A stretch of 64,000 bases of DNA, taken from the NCBI GenBank assembly GCA_037951105.1, contig JBAMJV010010141.1:17079-81078 (forward strand). The letters are read 5' to 3'. Below are positions 9,517-21,435 of this stretch, piece after piece. Source of the DNA: Echinarachnius parma. Taxonomy: Eukaryota; Echinodermata; Echinoidea; Clypeasteroida; Echinarachniidae. Made by a program: the position numbers and the translations under genes. How positions within the stretch are numbered: position 1 is the first letter of the stretch; every line of letters begins with the position of its first letter. The notes under the pieces were generated by a model. It saw only the letters and a list, made by a program, of their open reading frames with translations. It made no database searches and was not told where the DNA came from.

Positions 9517-12500
9517 TAATGCTATCATCTGATCATGTGTATATGTTGTAAAGAATGGGCACATTTGACATGTTCTTCTGCTTCACGGGCATTGTTTTTA
9601 TCACAAAAGGATTGGATATGCACATCGTGCATGTTCAAAGAGTTACCAAACAACCTCGATTGCTTAAGTTTTCTAGTAACAGATCACGAGACCCCTCCCA
9701 CTGACGAGCTAAATAACGATTATCCTCATTTAGCTGCACAAGAAGAACGGAAGAACGAATCATACAAGAACTTTGATGCTATGCAGAACTTGATGAAATC
9801 CCAGAATGGATTACATTTGATTCATTTAAATGTTTGTTCGCTTTATAAATGTATTGATGAGATTAGAAGCAAATTTGTGAACGCCAGTTTTGATATTTTG
9901 ACCTTTAGTGAAACCATGCTTGACTCCTCCATTCCAGATTCTTGTGTTAATATTGACGGATTCTCAATGATACGCAAATATAGAAATAGACACGGTGGTG
10001 GAGTTATAGCATACGTGAAGAATTGTATAACATATACAATAAGAAATTATTTAAGTTGTGATGATTTAGAAATGATCATACTACAGGTTGATCCACCAAA
10101 GCAAAAACCCTTTCTTGTTTGTACATGGTATAGACCACCTAATTCTTCGTTGGAGGTTTTTGATAAATTAGAAAAATTGCTACAAAATATTAAATCAACT
10201 GGACTCGAAGTTTTGTTGATGGGTGACTTAAATTGTGATATAATGAACCCCCACCCAAGTTGTATTACTAATCGGCTTTTGACACTGCTTGAAAACTACC
10301 ATTTAAAGCAATTTAATCTCTAAACCGACTAGAATTACTCGTAACTCTAGTAGTACAATTGATTTAATCATTTCCTCCAGCGAAGAAAAGGTCAGTTTTA
10401 ATGATGTAGTTCAGATTGGCTTGAGTGATCACTACATGATTGTAGCCTCGTGGGGCAACGTCAGAACTAGGGTCAATGCACATAAGTATATCTCTTTTCG
10501 TGATGTTAAAAAGATGAATGTTGATAATTTCCAAGCAGAATTGTTAAATGTATCATGGAATGATGTATACAATACAAACGATGTGGATGAATCTTATTGT
10601 ACATTTGCAACAACGTTTAAAAAGATTGTTGATAAACATGCCCCAATGAAAACGAAGAGGGTCTAGCAAAATAATGTCCCATGGATAACAAAAGAAATAA
10701 AGGACATGATGAAAGAAAGAGATAAACAGAAGAGGAAAGCAACACGGATTGGCAATGATGTTGAATGGGAAAGTTATAAGAAGTTAAGAAATAGTGTTAC
10801 TACATTCATGCGAAATTCAAAAAAGGTGTCCTTACAAGATAAAATTAAGGAGAATGTATGTAATAGTGCTGCGATTTGGAAAGCACTTAGATGTATGATT
10901 CCTAATAAACGGAATAATAACAATCATGACATGGCCAACATTTTCAATGACTATTTTGTCAGTGTTGCACGAAAATTACATGATGGTTGTAATTCAGATG
11001 GTGATTTTACTTCCTTTTTAAAAAGGGCAGATACAACATTTGAATTTAAGGCTGTTCTGATTGAAGATGTAAAAAGAGTGCTGAAAAATATTCCTGAAAA
11101 TAAGGCCACTGGTTTGGATGACTTACCGGCTAAAATCATTAAAATGGCAATGTCCTACATTGCCTCACCATTGACACACTTGATAAATTTGTCTCTAACC
11201 AGTGGCGTTTTCCCGAAGGAATGGAAAATTGCATTAGTAATCCCCATATTCAAAAGTGGGGATGCTTTTGAATTGTCGAACTACCGACCAATCTCGATTC
11301 TCCCGATTCTATCTAAAGTTATTGAGAGGATTGTGCATGAACAGGTCACTAAATATCTCACACAAAACTCGTTGTTGTATAGTCACCAATCTGGATTTTG
11401 CAAAAATTATTCATCCGCAACAGCCCTCTTGAACCTTACTGAAGGTCTATTCTCTAATATGGATAACGGTCTGGTAACCACATTTGTAGCGTTGGGTTTA
11501 AAGAAAGCGTTTGATACTGTAGATCAAAATCTGCTCGTAAAGAAACTCGAATGGTATGGATTTTATCTAAACAGCGCATCTTGGTTTAACAATTATTTGA
11601 GTGAGCGCACTCAAGTCACTAAAGTTAATGGTATAACTTCATCTTCTGGGAAAGTAGAGTGCGGAGTTCCACAACGATCTATTTTGGGACCGATGTTATT
11701 CCTAATATTTATAAATGACATTGCAAATGTGGTGAAGCATTCATCCATTTCATTATTTGCAGATGATACGTGTATATACTACTCTTCCAATAGTGCCAAT
11801 GATGTATCGAACAAGGTTAATGATGATTTAAATTCTGTAACTTCATGGCTGAATGCTAACAGGCTGATACTTAATATGAGCAAAACTGAATATATGCTTA
11901 TTGGATCCCAGAAAAGTGTAAAGCAGTTTCATAATGTACATTTAGATATACACATTGGTAATAATGCACTGAAAGAAGTTTATAGTTGTAAATATCTTGG
12001 CGTAATTATTGATCCTAGTTTGAATTGGAAACTGCATATAGACCATGTACGCAAAAAAGTTGTCTGAGGATTATTTCTCTTTCGTAAAGTAAGACCTATT
12101 GTTGACTTGTGTACTGCTAGAATGCTATACTTTAGTATTATTCAAACACACTTTGATTATTGCTCTATAATTTTGGCTACTCAAGTCGTTTTAAATAAGC
12201 TACGTGTTCTACAGAATAGAGCTCTGCGGATCATGATTAAGGCACCTTTTGAGCAAAGAACTCGCGAAATCTACCAACAAGCAAAGGTAGTCCCAATTGT
12301 TGATAGATGGGAAAGAGGCAATTTAATCATGTTATTCAAAATAATGCATGACTTAACTCCAACTTGCTTATCTTCACGAGTTGAATTACGACATAATCCT
12401 CACAACTTAAGAAATAGCGATTAAAAAAATCCAGCTTCCAAAGCCCAAAGACCGAGTTCTTGAGAAGAAGTTTCTTTTATCATAGCTCCAAATTATTCAA

Positions 12501-12540
12501 TTGTCTCTCTTTTTAAACGCGAACCTTGTATGGCCAGGGT
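9517..12540 (+). pseudogene. Decayed CR1-like retrotransposon (PHD finger, endonuclease, RT)
   Basis: In order: the C-terminal half of a PHD-type zinc finger (MCICCKEWAHLTC ... WICTSC, 9535-9640); an AP-endonuclease (LIHLNVCSLYKCIDEI, FSETMLDSSI, GGGVIAYVKN, MGDLNCD, SDHYMI); then an RT (TGLDDLPAKI, NYRPISILP, FADDTCIYY, YLGVIIDPSLNW) and C-terminal domain. Damage is plain. A one-base shift near 10,320 separates endonuclease from KPTRITRNSSSTIDLI. There is an in-frame TAG at 10,664 and a TGA at 12,065, and another frame change after 12,424. RT motif A reads ALGLKKAFD, so the catalytic Asp is Gly, and motif B reads GVPQRS instead of GVPQGS. The first half of the zinc finger is not found, so it is also 5'-truncated. 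Related in architecture to PHD-containing CR1 elements. Confidence 0.88.
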
Positions 12541-13299
12541 TAAGGTAAGGGTTGTATATTGCTGTTATAAAATAAAATCTTAATCCTAACCGTATGAACC
12601 ATTCTTATCACTCCTCAAACTCATCGCTGCTGGTAGAAGATATTGCATCTCGGCCGAACTCAAATGCATGCATTCAACAAAATGACAACAAACAAAACTC
12701 GGTGATGATAATATTATGTGTGCAATTGTCGATAGGTTTAATACTAAGAAAATATCTAATGTGCAGTGTACTTTTCTAGTGGTACATGTAAACAACATAA
12801 AACGCACATACTGTAATAATACACATTGTTTGTAACGCATTCTGGAACGGTTGATATGCAATTTACTAACCCATTTCAGCATTAGTTTAGAAATGAATAA
12901 TGCATATATACAAGCTGAATCATTTATTTTGTTTGTTCAATACATTCAGTTCTTTGAATTAAATACACCACTTAAGTTTGTATTATGATATCTCTGAATC
13001 AATTCGAAATAAAATTGTAAACTTGTACATACGTTAAAAGGGGCAATTCAAATGAACTAACATGTTGTTTTGATATTCATGCCAGATTATTCCTTGGTAG
13101 TATGATACAAATACGCATATAACAAAAAATGCAACGTACTATATACATACAATCTGAACCATGCAAGACACTTTTTTTGTAGACGTTTGTTTTGGGGCGA
13201 ACGCTGGGGATTTGACATGAATATTTAAACAATAAACATGGTAAACGGAAATAAAAAAATGAGCACCACTACATTCAAAATAGACCATAGGCGTACTCA
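12541..13299. other. Unassigned non-coding DNA
   Basis: AT-rich DNA following the decayed retrotransposon. It may include its 3' UTR at the start. Overlapping 61- and 98-codon frames on opposite strands show no motif. Confidence 0.3.
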
Positions 13300-13980
13300 A
13301 GATTTTTTAAGGGAGGAGGGTTATTTCGTCAGCGAAAATCGTCAAAGTCTTGACCGCGACCATTAGTTAAGAGACGTGTAAGCGGGGAGGGTCCTGAACA
13401 AATTTTGAAGCCGAGACTAAGATCAATAATTGTCGGTCCATCAACCAAGACCAGATAATGATTGACATTTCGTGTAAGGAGGGGAGGGAGGGGGGAGGGG
13501 AGGGCGGAAGGGGAGACGGAACTATTGTTAAGGATGGTCGAGACCGCTAAAAAGTGGACTCGAGACACATTAAAAGTAATTAAGTCTTCTTAAACCCCTT
13601 TTTGATAATGCTAAACTGCCCAAATCCAAAATCTTCCGGGGCTGCGCCCCTGGAACCCCCATTAAGGTTATTTGACCCAGTACCAGCCATGTACACATTA
13701 AATAGTTTTATTCAGGACTAATTCTCTCTTGGCAAACTTTCAGGCGATCCTGGCCCACCGTGCGTTTGCGCTTCGCTCACCAAATTTCGTAGCAGAGACT
13801 GGGATACATCAAAAATTGTCGAGGGCGAGACAGAGACCACATACTGGTTGACATTTCGTGTAAGCATGGGGGGGGGGGGGGGGGGAGCGTAAGGGGATAC
13901 GAAACCATTGAACCATTTATGATGGTCCAGACCGCCACAATGTGGACTCGAGACCCGTTAAAAGTGGTAAAGGGGGACGG
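13300..13980. repeat. Two diverged copies of a dispersed repeat
   Basis: The segments ~13,425-13,590 and ~13,815-13,975 share an ordered set of phrases: TTGACATTTCGTGTAAG, a G-rich run, GGATGGTC(G/C)AGACCGC or its variant, GTGGACTCGAGAC, and TTAAAAGTGG/TAAT. Each copy is centred on a poly-G stretch. They look like two aged copies of one non-autonomous element; no clear termini were found. Confidence 0.55.
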
Positions 13981-14100
13981 ATGTTGAACCCAAAAAACAT
14001 CAATCGTTCATACAAAAAGGGGGGGGGGGGTGGGGGGGGGTTAACCATACCCCAACCCCATAATCCCCACACCTTCCTACAACACCCACCTACCCCCTCC
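13868..14100. repeat. Poly-G tracts and C-rich strand
   Basis: G-runs of about 17 nt at 13,868-13,884 and a pair of G-runs at 14,020-14,040 split by one T, followed by a C-rich segment to ~14,103. Frames through it are Gly/Pro artefacts. Such tracts can form G-quadruplexes. Confidence 0.8.
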
Positions 14101-14470
14101 CCCACTGATTACGTCTATGAAACAAACCGTATAAATGCGACCACTAATTCTACAACCCTTTTTTTTTTATTTGCATCGTAACATGACAAACAACTATTCT
14201 TAAGTATATTGACAACCACACAAATTCAATGCACCTATTCTATAAGAAAATTAATTTACAATGCCAATGCATCTGGTCTGCATGCAAACAACAAAGCACA
14301 ACATGTATGATTGTATTACATGTCTTACTCAATGAGTGCTTGAGAAGATTTCCTTGACGTATACCAATGGCGTCGTTTTAAGTTTGCTGTTATTTTAAAT
14401 TACGAATGCATGCATGCACACTTGTTACCTTCTTTGATGAATGTTTAAACGTGTATATGCTTTATAACAT

Positions 14471-14712
14471 CAAAATAGTATCAGACTTAAATGATTACCA
14501 AACGCCGAGTGAATTATACAAATTATTAGCCTTTCATGTTGGGTTGTCTGTTCACAAACATATACTAGAAACTTAATGTTGATACATAGTCCAAAATAGT
14601 ATCAGACTTAAATGATTACCAAACGCCGAGTGAATTATACAAATTATTAGCCTTTCATGTTGGGTTGTCTGTTCACAAACATATACTAGAAACTTAATGT
14701 TGATACATAGTC
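14471..14712. repeat. Perfect 121-bp tandem duplication
   Basis: The 121-bp unit starting CAAAATAGTATCAGACTTAA at 14,471 is repeated head to tail at 14,592 with no difference that I can see. This implies a very recent duplication or local gene conversion. It lies immediately before the large minisatellite but is unrelated in sequence. Confidence 0.95.
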
Positions 14713-17700
14713 CAACAAGTTAATTTTGAAACATGTTTACATATTTACATGTATTAAAATAAATTTATTTCACAAGAGACTCAAAGAAAGCTAGTGCATA
14801 GTCAACCAGGGTCCCTGGGTGTACTTGTTAACACATCTACATATATTAATAAAGATACATGTATTTCATATGAGACTCTTAACTGGTACTAGTTCTATTA
14901 AGCTATAGTCACTGTTGTACATGTATACATATTTACATATATTAATATACATGTATTTCACAAGAGACTCAAGGAAAGCTAGTACCTAGTCAGCAAGGGT
15001 CACTGGTGTACATGTATACATATTTACATATATTAATACACATTTATTTAACAAGAGACTCAAGGAAAGCTAGTACCTAGTCAGCCCGAGTCACTGTTGT
15101 ACATGTATACATATTTACATATATTAAGATACATTTATGTCACAGGAGACTCAAAGAAAGCTAGTACCTAGTCAGCAAGGGTCACTGGTGTACATGTATA
15201 CATATTTACATATATTAATACACATCTATTTCACAAGAGACTCAAAGAAAGTTAGTACCTAGTCAGCCAGAGTCACTGTTGTACATGTATACATATTTAC
15301 ATATATTAATACAGATACATGTATTTCACAAGAGACGCATAGCTGGTACTAGTTCTAGTTAGCTATGGTCACTGTTGTACATGTATACATATTTACATTA
15401 TATCAATACACATTTATTTCACAAGAGACTCAAAGAAAGCTAGTACCTAGTCAGCCAGAGTCACTGTTGTACATGCATACATATTTACATGTATTAATAC
15501 ACATCTATTTCACAAGAGACTCAAAGAAAGCTAGTGCCTAGTCAGCCAGAGTCACTGTTGTACATGTATACATATTTACATATATTAATAGACATTTATT
15601 TCACAAAAGACTCAAAGAAAGCTACTACCTAGTCAGCAAGCGTCAATGTTGTACATGTATACATATTTACATATATTAAGATACATCTATTTCACAAGAG
15701 ACTCAAAGAAAGCTAGTACCTAGCCAGCCAGAGTCACTGTTGTACATGTATACATACATGTATTTACATATATTGAGATACATGTATGTCACAGGAGCTC
15801 AAAGAAAGCTAGTGCCTAGCCAGCAAGGGTCACTGTTGTACATGTATATATATTTACATATATTGAGATACATGTATGTCACAGGAGACTCAAAGAAAGC
15901 TAGTACCTAGCCAGCAAGGGACACTGTTGTACATGTATATATATTTACATATATTAATACACATTTATTTAACAAGAGACTCAAGGAAAGCTAGTACCTA
16001 GTCAGCCAGAGTCACTGTTGTACATGTATACATATTTACATATATTAAGATACATGTATGTCACAAGAGACTCAAAGAAAGCTACTACCTAGTCAGCAAG
16101 GGTCACTGTTGTACATGTATACATATTTACATATATTAATACACCTCTATTTCACAATAGACTCAAAGAAAGCTAGTACCTAGTCAGCCAGAGTCACTGT
16201 TGTACATGTATACATATTTACATATATTAATAAAGATACATGTATTTCACAAGAGATTCATAGCTGGTACTAGTTCTAGCTAGCTATGGTCACTGTTGTA
16301 CATGTATACATACATGTATTTACATATATTGAGATACATGTATGTCACAGGAGCTCAAAGAGTGCTAGTACCTAGTCAGCCAGAGTCACTGTTGTAAATG
16401 TATACATATTTACATATATTAATACACATTTATTTCACAAGAGACTCAATGAAAGCTAGTACCTAGTCAGCCAGAGTCACTGTTGTAAATGTATACATAT
16501 TTACATATATTAATACACATTTATTTCACAAGAGACTCAATGAAAGCTAATAACTAGTCAGCCAGAGTCACTGTTGTACATGTATACATATTTACATATA
16601 TTAATACAAATCTATTTCACAAGAGACTCAAAGAAAGCTAGTACCTAGTCAGCCAGAGTCACTGTTGTACATGTATACATATTTACATATATTAATACAC
16701 ATTTATTTCACAAGAGACGCATAGCTGGTACTAGTTCTAGTTAGCTATGGTCACTGTTGTACATGTATACATATTTACATTATATCAATACACATTTATT
16801 TCACAAGAGACTCAAAGAAAGCTAGTACCTAGTCAGCAAGGGTCACTGTTGTACATGTATATATATTTACATATATTGAGATACATGTATGTAACAGGAG
16901 ACTCAAAGAAAGTTAGTGCCTAGTCAGCCAGAGTCACTGTTGTACATGTATACATATTTACATATATTAATACACATTTATTTCACAAGAGACTCGAAGA
17001 AAGCTAATACCTAGTCAGCCAGAGTCACTGTTGTACATGTATACATATTTACATATATTAAGATACATGTATGTCACAAGAGACTCAAAGAAAGCTACTA
17101 CCTAGTCAGCAAGGGTCACTGTTGTACATGTATACATATTTACATATATTAATACACATCTATTTCACAAGAGACTCAAAGAAAGCTAGTACCTAGTCAG
17201 CCAGAGTCACTGTTGTACATGTATACATATTTACATATATTAATAAAGATACATGTATTTCACAAGAGATTCATAGCTGGTACTAGTTCTAGCTAGCTAT
17301 GGTCACTGTTGTACATGTATACATACATGTATTTACATATATTGAGATACATGTATGTCACAGGAGCTCAAAGAGTGCTAGTACCTAGTCAGCCAGAGTC
17401 ACTGTTGTAAATGTATACATATTTACATATATTAATACACATTTATTTCACAAGAGACTCAATGAAAGCTAATACCTAGTCAGCCAGAGTCACTGTTGTA
17501 CATGTATACATATTTACATATATTAATACAAATCTATTTCACAAGAGACTCAAAGAAAGCTAGTACCTAGTCAGCCAGAGTCACTGTTGTACATGTATAC
17601 ATATTTACATATATTAATATACATTTATTTCACAAGACAAGAGCACAAGACACTCAAAGAAAGCTAGTACCTAGTCAGGCAAGAGTCACTGTTGTACATG

Positions 17701-18815
17701 TATATATATTTACATATATGAATACACATTTATTTCACAGGAGACTCAACGGAAGCTAGTACCTAGTCAGCCAGAGTCACTGTTGTACATGTATACATAT
17801 TTACATATATTAATACACATTTATTTCACAAGACAAGAGACTCAAAGAAAGCTAGTACCTAGTCAGCAAGGGTCACTGTTGTACATGTATATATATTTAC
17901 ATATATTGAGATACATGTATGTAACAGGAGACCCAAAGAAAGCTAGTGCCTAGTCAGCCAGAGTCACTGTTGTACATGTATACATATTTACATAATATAT
18001 TAATACACATTTATTTCACAAGAGACTCAAAGAAAGCTAATACCTAGTCAGCCAGAGTCACTGTTGTACATGTATACATATTTACATATATTAATACACA
18101 TCTATTTCACAAGAGACTCAAAGAAAGCTAGTACCTAGTCAGCAAGGGTCACTGTTGTACATGTATATATATTTACATATATTGAGATACATGTATGTCA
18201 CAGGAGACTCAAAGAAAGCTAGTGCCTAGTCAGCCAGAGTCACTGTTGTACATGTATACATATTTACATATATTAATATACATCTATTCCACAAGAGACT
18301 CAAAGAAAGCTAAGTACTGCAAGTGTCACTGGTGTACATGTATACATATTTACATATATTAATACACATATATTTCACAAGAGACTCAGATAATGCTAAG
18401 TACAGCAAGTGTCACTGGTATACATGTAAACATATTTACATATATTAACTAAGATACATGTATGTCACAAGAGACTCAGAGAAAGCTAAGTACTGCAAGT
18501 GTCACTGGTGTACATGTATACATATTTATATTATTAATACACATTTATTTCCCAAGACACTCAGAGAATGCTAGTACCTAGTCAGCCAGAGTCACTGTTG
18601 TACATGTATGCATATTTACATATATTAACTAAGATACATGTATTTCACAAGAGACTCAAAGAAAGCTAGTACCTAGTCAGCCCGAGTCACTGTTATACAT
18701 GTATATATATTTACACATATTAACTAAGATACATGTACTTCACAAAAGACTCAAAGATAGTACCTAGTCAGCCAGGGTCGCTGTTGTACATGTATACATA
18801 TTTACATATACTCTG
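14713..18815. repeat. 4.1-kb minisatellite of ~91-bp units with higher-order structure
   Basis: Roughly 45 head-to-tail copies of a unit of about 91 bp. Landmarks are GTACATGTATACATATTTAC, ATATTAATACACAT, TTCACAAGAGACTCAAAGAA, AGCTAGTACCTAGTC and AGCCAGAGTCACTGTT. Distinct variants exist: ones with TATTGAGATACATGTATGTC; ones with CAGCAAGGGTCAC; and a longer-diverged unit with AGCTGGTACTAGTTCTAG. The order of variants recurs. The TAAAGATACATG unit at 16,231 recurs at 17,244, AGATACATGTATGTC at 16,048 recurs at 17,061, and TATTGAG at 15,861 recurs at 16,873. All show a shift of 1,012-1,013 bp. Another variant recurs at a shift of 1,382 bp. Units decay toward the 3' edge (18.3-18.8 kb). No coding potential. 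Confidence 0.97.
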
Positions 18816-19277
18816 CAAAAAAAGAAACTGGACACTTGTAAAAGTTTAAACATTTCATATTTATGTATGATGAAGTGTAGATTATCATACATCAAATTGA
18901 AGGGAATTTAGTCCTCTGCATGCAGGGTTTAAATTAAAGGTGTAATCGTTCATGCATGAACTGCCATGGTCAATTAACAATAGCAAGGTCTGTTTTCAAA
19001 AATAGCAAAAACAATAGCACAATGATAAAGAATGTTAGATATAAAGATATACTTATGAAATTAACTTCATACTAATATAAAGCTTGATACTGTCTCTTGT
19101 AAGCGTGTATAGGGATATGCACGACTGCTCTATCATGTCTATATCGGGATACATTTATTTCACAAAATAACTCATAGATGGTACCAAATCAGTCATGTTC
19201 ACTGTTTAGATGTACAATGGGATTTAATTTGAAAATAATATCACTACATTATTTTATTCAACAATAAACAAAATAGT
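18816..19277. other. Non-coding flank after the minisatellite
   Basis: The array stops abruptly at CTCTGCAAAAAAAGAAAC, which looks like the end of some other interspersed element that joined the array. One diverged satellite-like phrase (GGATACATTTATTTCACAAA) reappears near 19,147-19,166. No gene seen. Confidence 0.35.
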
Positions 19278-20013
19278 CTATTGAGAAACATATCCTTGGG
19301 CAGTTTCATTGGAATACCCCTCTATCTCAAAAATTGCAAAGTTCTCATAGAGATTGATGCTGCAGAAATCTTCTTTTCGATTGGGGCTGGTGACTAGAAC
19401 TCGACTTTTAGCCAACCACTCAGCCCGTATCATTTTAATAATACCGGACTCCCTATAGTTCATGGACTCGACGGACAAAATGTTCTCGTTGTACTCGGCA
19501 GAGCCATCTAGAATAATGACACACCTGTCTTCATTTTCTTCAATCAGATGTTCAATGTCTTCTGGTTTGACATGGGGCTGGTTTGCTAGAAGTTGAGATT
19601 GTATTGTTCTTCCAAGAGACATATTTCTGTCCAAATTACGAAACTTCAGCACGAACAAAAGAGCTACATCAAGAAGAGGGGAATGACGAACCCCTCAGCC
19701 CAGTCATGCGAAAGTTTGTCAGATGCCGTAGCGTTGCCCAGACCTGTTTGTCGAGAAGGAGCATGCGAGACGGAAATATGCCGTTGACCTCTTTTGTGAA
19801 ATACCGTTTATCGAGTCTTCTACTGGTATCTGCTTGGTTCAAGTTCTTGCTGTCCTATGTCTGTGTTCAGAAGATTAATTATAGTGTGTAGGTTATCACA
19901 GTCAGAACAGTCATCCTTGTCCGAAAGCTTCAGCTGAAGCATCTTCATCTTGTACAGCTCAATGAGGATTGCCTTACAGTGTTCAACGGTGAGTGTCGGC
20001 TCGGGTCGATATT
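19278..20013 (-). pseudogene. NACHT-domain (NLR-like) receptor pseudogene fragment
   Basis: Read on the minus strand. A pyrimidine-rich tract and ..GTCAG at ~20,014 look like a splice acceptor. One frame then gives EYRPEPTLTVEHCKAIL ... LNTDIGQQELEPSRY and stops at ~19,820. In a second frame HAPSRQTGLG and DKLSHDWAEG follow, matching the P-loop surroundings of a NACHT ATPase (GxPGxGKTT ... KLAxDWA) but without an intact GKT. A third frame (19,658-19,278) continues LLDVALLFVLKFRNLDRNMS, then CVIILDGSAEY (Walker B, with Ala where a second Asp is usual), SRVLVTSPNRKEDFC and FAIFEIEGYSNETA. The NACHT order is thus preserved across two frame changes. NLR proteins are cytosolic innate immune sensors, expanded in sea urchins, lancelets and corals. 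No ligand-binding repeats were found downstream, so this is a dead fragment. Confidence 0.75.
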
Positions 20014-20199
20014 CTGACGCGATTGCGTAACATGAGAGGAAGAGAAAAGAGCGCGATAAAACAAAAATGTGACAGAAGTATATAAATATGTTAACAGTAA
20101 AATGTATCATCGAGGCTAGACTCCTGTAGTTATACAACCATGGCATGTGTTTGAAGCTGAGAAGGGGTAGGGCTATTTTAAATATTGTTACGGCCTGCG

Positions 20200-20228
20200 G
20201 AGGGAGGAGGGGGGGGGGGGGGGGGGGT
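20200..20228. repeat. Poly-G tract
   Basis: A run of about 25 G with one T at the end, inside otherwise unassigned DNA between the NACHT relic and the TTAA element. Confidence 0.85.
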
Positions 20229-20388
20229 GGTTATTCACTTGTCAAATAAAGTTTATAGACTACTATGGTCATTTATGTTTTGGAACGATTCACTCATGTG
20301 AATATTCATGTAATAATTCAGGTCATAACGAACTAACGGTTGGTCCGATGATCCACAAATTTGGTTTTAAAAGATGCGCAAGACTTAA

Positions 20389-21179
20389 CCCTAAAAGACT
20401 GGGCTATTTTGCATAAAAAAACTGGGGGGGGGGGGGGCTAAAAGGGCCCCCCCCCCCCCTAAGATCTCGGCAACCGAAACTCCAATCGACTCCAAATTTG
20501 GCATCGTGATAGATGTCCATAAGGTCTACAATATTGCGTAGTTAAAAAAAAATAATAATTAGAATATGCTAATTAGAGCTAATTAATTATGCAAAAATGG
20601 TATTTTTTTGTAATTTTTGTAGTTATCTTGGCAATCGAAACTCCAATCGACTCCAAATTTAGCATGGTGATATATGTCCATGAGCCATACAATATTGCAT
20701 AGTTAATTTTTTTGTTTTAATTATAATATGCTAATTAGAGCTAATTAATTATGCGAAAATTGCATTTTTTCGTATTTTTTGCATTTTTAAAATATTTGTT
20801 ATATATTTTTTCCGATGGAATAAAATATTAACCATTATTCAACCATTTGTAGCCCAAAATTAAATAATTGCAGTGATCAGAATGAAAAATAATGAAGATT
20901 TTGTCTATTCTAGGAAAAAGTCAATTTCCATAGGATTTGTACACAAATCACAAAATTTAGCGATTTTCGGGCCGACGCTTACTTACAAAAGGTCACGTAA
21001 CTTTAGAACGGTACACCCGGTTGTCGCAAATTTGGTATCAAAAGTTGCGCAAGACTCTAAGGAAAAAAGTCATGAAGTGGCACTGTAAAATATTTAAGCG
21101 TTGCGAAGTAATCGCGAAAATAGAGGAGGAAGGGGGGGGGGGCTAAATCAGCCCCCCCCCCCCCCCAGTCTTTTTAGGG
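20389..21179. mobile_element. piggyBac-like non-autonomous element with TTAA duplication
   Basis: Flanked by TTAA at 20,385-20,388 and 21,180-21,183. The left end reads CCCTAAAAGACTGGGC and the right end, reversed, reads CCCTAAAAAGACTGGG, so the termini are near-perfect inverted repeats. TTAA targets and CCC-starting ends are the hallmark of piggyBac transposons (TTAACCCTAGAAAG in the type element). Inside are poly-G/poly-C runs next to each terminus, a pair of ~165-bp direct repeats (CCAATCGACTCCAAATTT ... GCTAATTAATTATGC at ~20,475 and ~20,640), and no transposase frame. The 71-codon frame at 20,873 has no motif. It is therefore a MITE-scale passenger of about 791 bp. Confidence 0.8.
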
Positions 21180-21183
21180 TTAA

Positions 21184-21433
21184 ACAAAAAGTCATAACAC
21201 GACGGGTCATGATAGAACAACATCGCAGAGTGGGTGCCATAATGGCCTCACGGCATGATCAGGGTTAAGGTGTGCCAGTTTCCGTTACACTGTTCAGGTT
21301 TCTGCAAATGCAGGATACATTTATACGTAATGATTACATATAAAGCAAAGTTCAAAGGTGTTTTTTTTTTCGAGCGGCTATAGTGAAAACACAATATGGT
21401 CATTATATAATTCAAAGTAGCACAGTCGAAATA
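21184..21433. other. Flank of the TTAA element
   Basis: The first ~25 bp (ACAAAAAGTCAT...) continue the repeat interrupted by the piggyBac-like insertion. The remainder is unassigned. Confidence 0.35.
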
Positions 21434-21435
21434 TA

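Noticed and set aside
13917-14181. Gly/Pro-rich frames around 14 kb
   Set aside because: They are products of poly-G/poly-C tracts.
14713-18815. Possible CRISPR-like repeat array
   Set aside because: The units are ~91 bp, contiguous with no unique spacers, degenerate, and in an animal genome; it is a minisatellite.
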